NCBI GenBank assembly: GCA_035294465.1
Contig: DATGKW010000203.1
Coordinates: 1 to 11,866, forward strand
Source of the DNA: Paraktedonobacter sp035294465
Lineage (GTDB): Bacteria; Chloroflexota; Ktedonobacteria; Ktedonobacterales; Ktedonobacteraceae
Direction: 5' to 3'
DNA length: 11,866 bases
Part shown: positions 6,665-11,866 of the stretch, one piece after another
Position numbering within the stretch: the stretch's first letter is position 1
Layout of the letters: each line of letters begins with the position of its first letter
Position numbers and translations under genes: made by a program
The notes under the pieces: generated by a model
Told to the model about the DNA's origin: nothing
The model's database searches: none
Seen by the model: the letters and a program-made list of their open reading frames with translations, nothing else

Positions 6665-8273
6665 AGAACATGACTCCTTTGTCTACAACAATTTCTGGCA
6701 CTACAGCAGCATAAAGCGCGCAAATCGCGCGCTCCTGCGCTTCATATAAAGAGGCAAGATACGCCTCCCATTCTACACCGGGACTCGCCTCGCTGCAAAC
6801 CTGCTCCAGCGCCCTTGCCCGCTCAGCGATCTCTCTGCGCGCGTCCGGCTTTCCCCAGGGTACAGGCAAGTGTGCCAGCACTGCCTGCTCGATCTGCGGC
6901 TGCACCAGTTTATAGGCTGTGTGCAGGTGGTAAACATAAGCGCGCAGGAGACGCGAGTTGAGCAGAGCCAGGAGAAAATAATAGGTATCCATACTCTCGT
7001 CCTGCTCGCGCAGGTGCAGCAGATAGAGAGTTTGCAGGGCCACGTGTCCCCGCGTGTCCAGCGCTGCTTGCAAGCGTTCGGTGCTCTTCACAATCAGCAG
7101 CTTTGGCCGCAGGTAGCGCTCTAGCGGCTTTCTCACGGCCGCGCGCTCAATCCACAGGCTACTCTGCGGGCGAGCATACGCCCGCAGATCAACGCCGCCT
7201 CGCAGCACCGGATAACCGTCCTCCTGCAAAGCCTGCGGTCTGAGCGCCGGGCTGGCGCGTCCGATCTCTTCGCCGCGTTTGATGCTCACGAGTCTTTCCA
7301 GAGGAACCAGCCAGCCATCGCCGGTTGCTGGTCGGGCCCTCTCGTGTAGCGCCCGGCGCAAGCGCTCGACCACGCGTCCCTGCTTGTGGTTGAGCAGATA
7401 GCGCAATTCCGCGCCCGGCTGGCGGACCAGCAGCGCCTGGCCAACCTGGCGGGCCAATTGAGGCTCGGCCAGCAGCCTTTGTTCGGGACGCCAGCGGGTG
7501 CGCGCCCACGACAGGCGATGCAAAACGCGGGGAGGAATTTTCTGGGCAATGATGACTACCGTGCCAACCCCGGCTGCGAAGACGCCAGAAAGGTGCCAGA
7601 TATGTTGCAGCGTGTATTCGCGCAGCAGGTGAGCGCGTTCGAGCATGGCATTGGCGCGTGCCAGTACAGGATCGGGCAGCACCAGACCAACCCAGCCGCC
7701 CGGCCGCACCACGTGCAAAGCCAGATCGAGAAAGAGCAGGTAGCTATCGGCCTGGCCACGCCGGCGTGCCCGCCGGTAATGGCTCAGATCGGTATTTCTG
7801 GCCGCCAGATAGGGCGGATTGACAAGCAGCAGATCGACGCACGGTTGCCAGAAGAGCGCCAGGCTATCCGCCTGGTGAATGTGCAAAGGAAACGTGCCGG
7901 GCAGGGCGCCATAGCTTGCCTCCAGCGCTGAACGCACCTGCATCTCGGCCAGGAAGCAAGCGACGGGGTCGGGGTCCAGGCCCCAGAGATTGCGCTGGAT
8001 GAAGGCAAGCGTTTGTTCCTGATCCAAACCCCACGTGTGCGCGGCCAGGCCAAGCCGCCTGGCTGCGCAGGCCAGAAAATTGCCGCTGCCACAGGCCGGA
8101 TCAAGCAAACGTAAATGGCGCAGGTCGGCGGAGGAAGTATAGCCGCAGGCGTCGAGGATCTGGTCTATCAGGGCGTGCGGCGTCGAGAAATGGCCACGCT
8201 GCTTGCGCTCCTTTGCAGGCAAGCTGGCCTCATACCAGCCAAACTCTGAGGCACCGCGCGCTTCATACACCAT
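6657..8273 (-). CDS. TaqI-like N6-adenine DNA methyltransferase
   Basis: This 538-residue protein is a class I S-adenosylmethionine-dependent DNA methyltransferase. Seen: motif X-like GHFSTP (27-32), motif I DPACGSGNF (58-66), motif II-like GLDPDP (98-103), ADSL (135-138) and the catalytic NPPY (152-155) of N6-adenine enzymes. A long C-terminal half (about 290-500) resembles the TaqI-type target-recognition region, with IKRGEEIG, a PKLLIVKST stretch, and LLNSRLLRAYVY followed by VQPQIEQAVLAHLPVP. No nuclease motif (PD-ExK or similar) is evident, and there is no room for an N-terminal nuclease domain. No restriction gene is adjacent, so it appears solitary. Its target sequence cannot be read. 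It lies 44 nt after rnc and overlaps the next gene. Its start is uncertain: the ATG at 8273 has GAGAGG 17 nt upstream, farther than usual. Confidence 0.88.
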   Translation of the reverse strand: MVYEARGASEFGWYEASLPAKERKQRGHFSTPHALIDQILDACGYTSSADLRHLRLLDPACGSGNFLACAARRLGLAAHTWGLDQEQTLAFIQRNLWGLDPDPVACFLAEMQVRSALEASYGALPGTFPLHIHQADSLALFWQPCVDLLLVNPPYLAARNTDLSHYRRARRRGQADSYLLFLDLALHVVRPGGWVGLVLPDPVLARANAMLERAHLLREYTLQHIWHLSGVFAAGVGTVVIIAQKIPPRVLHRLSWARTRWRPEQRLLAEPQLARQVGQALLVRQPGAELRYLLNHKQGRVVERLRRALHERARPATGDGWLVPLERLVSIKRGEEIGRASPALRPQALQEDGYPVLRGGVDLRAYARPQSSLWIERAAVRKPLERYLRPKLLIVKSTERLQAALDTRGHVALQTLYLLHLREQDESMDTYYFLLALLNSRLLRAYVYHLHTAYKLVQPQIEQAVLAHLPVPWGKPDARREIAERARALEQVCSEASPGVEWEAYLASLYEAQERAICALYAAVVPEIVVDKGVMFYG

Positions 8274-8317
8274 AATGGAAAGATATTTGACCTCTCGGCT
8301 TTCTGCTGAATCATCCT

Positions 8318-9079
8318 CTAAGGCGCTGGTCGTCTGGCAGAGCTATGGCTGTGATCCGTCTCGGAACACTGAATTTCTATCTCTTGCGCCTTCAGAATGT
8401 CTAGCGCCTCGCTGGCCGCCAGCCTGCCGGCCTCTTTAATGCTGGAGGCTTTGCCCAGGCCCAGGAGTAGTTCCTGTTCAAACACTCCTACGGTGAAGAA
8501 GCGGTCGTTGTTGGAGCCGCCCTGATCCAGCACGCGGTAGCGTGGCAGTGAGCCTGAGCGCCGCAGAATCACCTTTTGCAAACGCCCCTTTGGATTGGTC
8601 TCCTTGACCTGCTCATTGATCAGCGTCACCATCGGCAGGATTGTGCGTGCCATAAAGGCGCGAGCCGCCTCTGGCCCCTGATCGAGATAGATAGCAGCAA
8701 TCAGCGCCTCCAGCACATCCGTACACAGCGAATCGCGCGAGCGCTCGTTAAAAGTACGCAGATTGGCAATATCTACGCGAATATACTCAAACAGGCCCAA
8801 CCCGTGGCCCACCCTGGCAAGCACACGTCTGCTTACCACTTCGGACTTGAGCGCGGTCATCTCTCCTTCAGAGCATTCGGGGAACGTGCGATAGATATAC
8901 TCAACAACGAAGGCTCCCAGAAGCGCGTCACCCAGGAATTCCAGTGTATCATACGAATCGCGCACCGCCGTTTCTGGACAGCAGGAATGGTGAGTTATGG
9001 CGCGCTCCAACAATGAGCGGTCGTGAAACTGCACCTGAAGTAGATTTTCAAGCTCTGCCAGTTTATCTACCGTCTCCAT
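8318..9079 (-). CDS. rnc: Ribonuclease III
   Basis: This 253-residue RNase III is a double-strand-specific endoribonuclease that matures rRNA precursors and cuts structured mRNAs. Seen: the nuclease signature DTLEFLGDALL (44-54), DVLEALIAAIYLDQG (121-135), and a C-terminal double-stranded-RNA-binding domain (about 162-230) ending with KEAGRLAASEAL. Aligned with the E. coli enzyme, E47, D51, E71, D121 and E124 keep the metal-binding residues, while the position of E. coli E38 is Asp (D44). Length is slightly above the usual 220-235 because of a polar, low-complexity tail (EIQCSETDHSHSSARR). The ATG at 9079 has no ribosome site and lies 8 nt from a TATAAT box, so the mRNA may start at or next to the start codon. 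It heads the gene run rnc, methyltransferase, B12 subunit, meaB. Confidence 0.95.
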   Translation of the reverse strand: METVDKLAELENLLQVQFHDRSLLERAITHHSCCPETAVRDSYDTLEFLGDALLGAFVVEYIYRTFPECSEGEMTALKSEVVSRRVLARVGHGLGLFEYIRVDIANLRTFNERSRDSLCTDVLEALIAAIYLDQGPEAARAFMARTILPMVTLINEQVKETNPKGRLQKVILRRSGSLPRYRVLDQGGSNNDRFFTVGVFEQELLLGLGKASSIKEAGRLAASEALDILKAQEIEIQCSETDHSHSSARRPAP

Positions 9080-9086
9080 ACCGGCT

Positions 9087-9092
9087 ATTATA
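9087..9092 (-). promoter_or_regulatory. -10 box of rnc promoter
   Basis: TATAAT on the minus strand (9092-9087), preceded by T as in the pdh promoter. The first transcribed base would fall near 9080-9081, one or two bases before the ATG. No clear -35 is seen (GGATAT at 17-nt spacing). Confidence 0.5.
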
Positions 9093-9295
9093 ACCTACGG
9101 GTGCCATTGATATCCACGTGACCCAAACAAATGATCCACAACCTGAGACTGATAATGCATTCTATCACCTAGACAGCATAAGCAGGCAAACCAGAAGTTC
9201 CTTCGGGAATGCGTTAGCATCGAGTACTATCAGGACTCCCCAGAAACCGAAGCCACCCGGTGATCGCTGACGGCGTCGCCCTGGAAAAAACGGGC

Positions 9296-9324
9296 TGAAG
9301 AAAAGGGCTTTTGCGTGCTATACT
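9296..9324 (+). promoter_or_regulatory. ftsH promoter, extended -10 type
   Basis: TGCTATACT (9316-9324) is an extended -10 identical to the one before HU. The hexamer 17 nt upstream, TGAAGA (9296-9301), is a poor -35, as is often tolerated with an extended -10. The predicted start near 9331 gives a leader of about 310 nt. Confidence 0.6.
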
Positions 9325-9330
9325 TAGAAA

Positions 9331-9643
9331 GAGAAACAGGATCATATATCATCCTGTCATTTTCCATCCCTTTCTCTCTAAGAGATTGTGATGATAAGCC
9401 GATTCTTTGCGACCCGGCAATCGCTGTTTCCTCAAGCTAAAAAGTTGAACTTTTGGTGGGCAGGAACGTAAAATCTTACACAGCAACTAGAAGATCCGAA
9501 CTGGCAAATCCAGTTCTTTTTCAGATAGATCTCTCTGAAACAAGGGAGCTCCTTTCCGCTTTGATCAAAAAGAGTGGCCCGGCGGCCGCCAGTGTTCAAA
9601 TCGGGGAAAAGGAGGGTAGTCCAACGAAAGCAGGTCTGAATCA
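9331..9643 (+). promoter_or_regulatory. Long structured 5' leader of ftsH
   Basis: Several inverted repeats are visible. ACAGGAT/ATCCTGT (9336-9342 and 9351-9357) is nested within a weaker outer pairing of about 9323-9335 with 9371-9382, which also covers the -10 end. AAAAGTT-G-AACTTTT lies at 9440-9454, and TTTCAGA/TCTGAAA at 9519-9525 and 9534-9540 with AGATCT in the loop. An AAAAGGAGGG ribosome-site-like stretch at 9607-9616 lies too far from the ftsH ATG to serve it. No known riboswitch class is recognised. A regulatory role is inferred from length and structure only. Confidence 0.4.
9391..9471 (+). CDS. Possible 26-codon upstream ORF in ftsH leader
   Basis: An ATG at 9391 opens a 26-residue frame beginning MISRFFATRQ and ending NFWWAGT, with stop TAA at 9469. 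AAGAG lies 6 nt before the ATG, a weak ribosome site. The palindrome at 9440-9454 falls in its last third. It could be a leader peptide whose translation affects folding of the ftsH leader, or simply chance; no homologue is recognised. Confidence 0.25.
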   Translation: MISRFFATRQSLFPQAKKLNFWWAGT

Positions 9644-11641
9644 ATGGATGCTCAGGCTCACTACTTCTATCAGCGCAACCCTAACGACGCTGGTCCCAAT
9701 GGCCCACAGCGGCCAGGCGGGGGTGAAAACAACAATGGAAACGGCGGAGGACCGCCTAACAGAGGCATCATGCCGTTGATCCTACGCTCGCTGGTGATCA
9801 TCGGCATCGTTCTACTAGGCTGGTACCTCTTTCAGTTCTTTTTTAACGCGGGATCAAGCAGTAATTCGGCCAATACGATTGAGATACCCTACAGCACATT
9901 CATTAGCGAAGTTCGGGCGGGCCATGTAAAGGATGTGATTTTTCAGGGGCAGGACGTCAATGGGGACTTTAAAACAGCCCAGACCCTCACTGATACCAGC
10001 GGAAACAAAAAGACGGGGACGGCCTTTCACTTTACCCAGTTGGCCAACCCTGACCCCAACCTCATTAAAGAACTCAACCTGGCGGGTGTTACGTACCAGG
10101 CCAAGCCCACCTCCGATAACAGCCTGCTTCTCACTATTCTAGAAGACGTAGTACCGTGGGCGTTCTTGCTCCTCTTATTCTTCTTTATCATCCGGCGAGC
10201 AACGCAAGGCCAACAAAACATCTTTAGCTTTGGCAAAAGCAAGGCGAAAATGGTGCTGGAAGATCGACCGAGCACGACGTTTGCGGATGTAGCCGGAGTA
10301 GAAGAGGCAAAAAATGATCTGGTGGAAATTGTCGAATTTCTGAAAACGCCTGGGAAATTCCAGCGACTGGGCGGAAAAATTCCGCGCGGCGTGCTGCTCG
10401 TTGGCCCTCCAGGCACCGGCAAAACGCTGCTGGCTCGCGCGGTGGCCGGCGAGGCGAATGTGCCATTCTTCTCCATCAGTGGCTCTGAGTTCGTGGAGGT
10501 GCTGGTTGGCGTCGGAGCCAGCCGTGTGCGTGATCTCTTTGAGCAGGCCAAGAAAGCCTCGCCAAGCATCATCTTTATCGACGAAATCGATGCCGTCGGT
10601 CGCCAGCGTGGAGCCAGCATCAATAGCAACGATGAGCGTGAACAGACCCTCAATCAGTTGCTCGTTGAGATGGATGGCTTTGACGCTCGCCAGGCCGTCG
10701 TGGTAATCGCTGCCACCAACCGGCCGGATGGCCTGGATAAGGCGTTGCTACGCCCTGGACGCTTTGACCGCCGTGTGACTGTAGACCGCCCCGACTGGAA
10801 CGGCCGTCTGGCAATCTTGAAGATCCATACCCGTAATGTACCGCTGGCCCGCGACGTTGATTTAATCACTATTGCTCGCGGCACACCGGGCATGGTTGGC
10901 GCAGATCTCGCTAACCTGGTCAACGAGGCAGCACTGCTGGCCGCACGGCGTAATCTGGACGCCGTGACAAACGCCTGCTTCAACGAGGCGCTGGATAAGA
11001 TCCTCATTGGGGCCGAGCGCCCGCTGGTTCTGAGCGACGAGGATCTCAATGTCGTCGCTTACCATGAAGGTGGCCACGCCCTGACCGCATTACTGACCGA
11101 CTACGTAGACCCGGTGACCAAAGTGACAATCGTGCCTCGCGGCCAGGCCCTGGGCGTGACTATGGTAACGCCGCTGGATGATCGCTACAACTATTCCAGG
11201 GAATACCTGGAGGCCCAGCTTGTCTATGCCCTGGGCGGTCGTGCTGCCGAGCAGGTAGCCATCGGGCGCATTACTACCGGAGCTGAGAACGACTTGCAGC
11301 GCGTCACAGCTATCGCTCGCCAGATGGTTACACACTGGGGTATGAGCGAGCGTCTGGGTCAGATCTCCTACAGCGAGCGCGAAGATCCTTTTGCCGGCAC
11401 AAGCCTGGCCAGTCGTTCGCACGAGTATAGCGAGAAGACCGCCGGTATCATTGATGCCGAAGTCAACAGCATCGTCAAGCGCGCATACGACCACGCCGTT
11501 AGCCTGCTGACCGAGCACAAGCACACGCTGGACCGTATCGCGCACGAACTGCGCCTGCACGAGACCATCGACGCCAAGCAACTGCGCCAGATTATGGAAG
11601 AGACAGGTTCGATCAACGCGGCCCCTGCATCCTACCGTTAA
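9644..11641 (+). CDS. ftsH: ATP-dependent zinc metalloprotease FtsH
   Basis: This 665-residue membrane-anchored AAA+ protease is a hexamer that extracts and degrades membrane and short-lived cytosolic proteins. Domains: a Gly/Asn/Pro-rich cytosolic tail (1-43), membrane segment 1 (about 45-67), an extracytoplasmic domain (about 68-166), membrane segment 2 (about 167-184), the AAA+ module and the zinc protease. Seen: Walker A GPPGTGKT (254-261), Walker B IIFIDEID (309-316), arginine fingers in LLRPGRFDR (R370, R373), zinc site HEGGH (474-478) and third ligand D550 in TTGAEND. Odd points: the pore loop reads FVEVLVG (283-289), where FVEMFVG is almost universal, so the substrate-gripping Phe is Leu287; and the zinc motif is HEGGH instead of HEAGH. 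Everything else needed for activity is present. The frame is closed by a TAG 27 nt upstream and no other start exists; AGGT lies 8 nt before the ATG. Confidence 0.96.
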   Translation: MDAQAHYFYQRNPNDAGPNGPQRPGGGENNNGNGGGPPNRGIMPLILRSLVIIGIVLLGWYLFQFFFNAGSSSNSANTIEIPYSTFISEVRAGHVKDVIFQGQDVNGDFKTAQTLTDTSGNKKTGTAFHFTQLANPDPNLIKELNLAGVTYQAKPTSDNSLLLTILEDVVPWAFLLLLFFFIIRRATQGQQNIFSFGKSKAKMVLEDRPSTTFADVAGVEEAKNDLVEIVEFLKTPGKFQRLGGKIPRGVLLVGPPGTGKTLLARAVAGEANVPFFSISGSEFVEVLVGVGASRVRDLFEQAKKASPSIIFIDEIDAVGRQRGASINSNDEREQTLNQLLVEMDGFDARQAVVVIAATNRPDGLDKALLRPGRFDRRVTVDRPDWNGRLAILKIHTRNVPLARDVDLITIARGTPGMVGADLANLVNEAALLAARRNLDAVTNACFNEALDKILIGAERPLVLSDEDLNVVAYHEGGHALTALLTDYVDPVTKVTIVPRGQALGVTMVTPLDDRYNYSREYLEAQLVYALGGRAAEQVAIGRITTGAENDLQRVTAIARQMVTHWGMSERLGQISYSEREDPFAGTSLASRSHEYSEKTAGIIDAEVNSIVKRAYDHAVSLLTEHKHTLDRIAHELRLHETIDAKQLRQIMEETGSINAAPASYR

Positions 11642-11643
11642 AC

Positions 11644-11712
11644 GGTTAGGAAGAGCATAGAACGATGGCCGAGCACCCGGTGCTCGGCCATCGTTCTATG
11701 CTCTTCCTAACC
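11644..11712. terminator. 69-nt palindrome between convergent genes
   Basis: Perfect 34-bp arms surround a single central C at 11678. It starts 2 nt after the ftsH stop and ends 22 nt before the stop of the converging minus-strand gene, so it probably ends transcripts from both sides. Neither strand has a T-run after the stem. The RNA stem is long enough to be an RNase III substrate. Confidence 0.75.
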
Positions 11713-11734
11713 AGTCCTTCAGAATAAGCGACCA

Positions 11735-11866
11735 CTATTTTTGTGGCGTGGCGTGAGGCGTGGCTTGCGCTGTTGGAGTTGGCGTGCCCGAACTGGTAAG
11801 TTGCGCCTGCTCTTCCTGAATCTTGCGCTGGAGCGCGCGCAGGTAGTTTTGAGCGCCATCCAGGTC
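11735..11866 (-). CDS. C-terminal end of an unidentified protein (partial)
   Basis: A minus-strand frame is open from the window edge to a TAG at 11737-11735, giving the last 43 residues of a protein whose N-terminus lies outside. It consists of a charged, helix-prone stretch (NYLRALQRKIQEEQAQL) followed by a low-complexity Thr/Pro/Ala tail (GTPTPTAQATPHATPQK). Such tails are common in secreted or surface-attached proteins of Chloroflexota, but location and function cannot be told from this fragment. Support comes from the open frame, the biased composition and the shared palindrome placed between its stop and that of ftsH. Confidence 0.6.
   Translation of the reverse strand, partial: DLDGAQNYLRALQRKIQEEQAQLTSSGTPTPTAQATPHATPQK

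Larger units (their letters stand above)
9080..9643. other. Divergent intergenic region rnc / ftsH
   Basis: This 564-nt region separates the minus-strand rnc from the plus-strand ftsH. It holds the rnc -10 box, the ftsH promoter, and a ftsH leader of about 310 nt (9331-9643) with a possible small ORF. A small stem with a UUCG tetraloop, GTTCC-TTCG-GGAAT, lies at 9197-9210, outside both predicted transcripts. Between about 9100 and 9290 nothing else is recognised. Confidence 0.55.

Noticed and set aside
7386..7931. A 181-codon plus-strand frame opposite the methyltransferase
   Set aside because: It is antisense to a gene with clear motifs, and its protein matches no recognisable family.
6657..8273. 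A complete restriction-modification or BREX/DISARM-like defence system
   Set aside because: Only the methyltransferase is present; its neighbours are rnc and B12-mutase genes, with no nuclease, helicase or other defence partner in the window.
9453..9779. A 108-codon plus-strand frame overlapping the start of ftsH
   Set aside because: It starts at TTG without a ribosome site and its second half is ftsH read in another frame; no recognisable protein.
10027..10653. A 208-codon minus-strand frame opposite ftsH
   Set aside because: It is antisense to the conserved AAA+ region and has the composition of a shadow frame.

Overview
The window reads as a chromosomal segment of a moderately GC-rich bacterium. 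It is probably from Chloroflexota, perhaps Ktedonobacteria-like. That placement is an inference from overall protein character, long loop-less palindromes at gene ends, and a Thr/Pro-rich protein tail at the right edge; no rRNA or other marker here proves it. There is no rRNA, tRNA, CRISPR array, insertion sequence or phage gene. Ten protein genes are supported, one of them cut by the window edge. Nine lie on the minus strand and one (ftsH) on the plus strand.

Left block (4-4238, minus). A promoter at about 4273 drives a compact operon for the pyruvate dehydrogenase E1 alpha, E1 beta and E2 subunits, with gaps of 10 and 13 nt and no E3 gene beside it. A 50-nt perfect palindrome lies 27 nt after E2. 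Beyond it is a separate small gene for a macrodomain protein (ADP-ribose / O-acetyl-ADP-ribose hydrolase type).

Middle block (4484-9079, minus). A gene set runs rnc (RNase III), a TaqI-like N6-adenine DNA methyltransferase, a stand-alone B12-binding subunit of an acyl-CoA mutase, and meaB (the GTPase chaperone of that mutase). The methyltransferase and B12 genes overlap by 8 nt, and the B12 and meaB genes are 6 nt apart. Next comes a separately promoted HU gene, with a strong Shine-Dalgarno, a consensus-like promoter, a leader hairpin and an intrinsic terminator with a T6 run. The rnc start lies about one base from the predicted transcription start of a TATAAT box, so its mRNA may be leaderless.

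Right block (9080-11866). A 564-nt divergent intergenic region carries an extended -10 promoter and a leader of about 310 nt with several hairpins and a possible 26-codon upstream ORF. It feeds ftsH, a membrane AAA+ zinc protease whose conserved pore-loop phenylalanine is replaced by leucine. A 69-nt palindrome separates ftsH from the converging C-terminal end of an unidentified minus-strand gene.

Most of this is ordinary core metabolism and housekeeping; I do not see a clear new defence or mobile system. The points most worth a second look are the FtsH pore substitution, the structured ftsH leader with its small ORF, the solitary methyltransferase coupled to B12-mutase genes, the possible leaderless rnc, and the family of long palindromes at gene ends.
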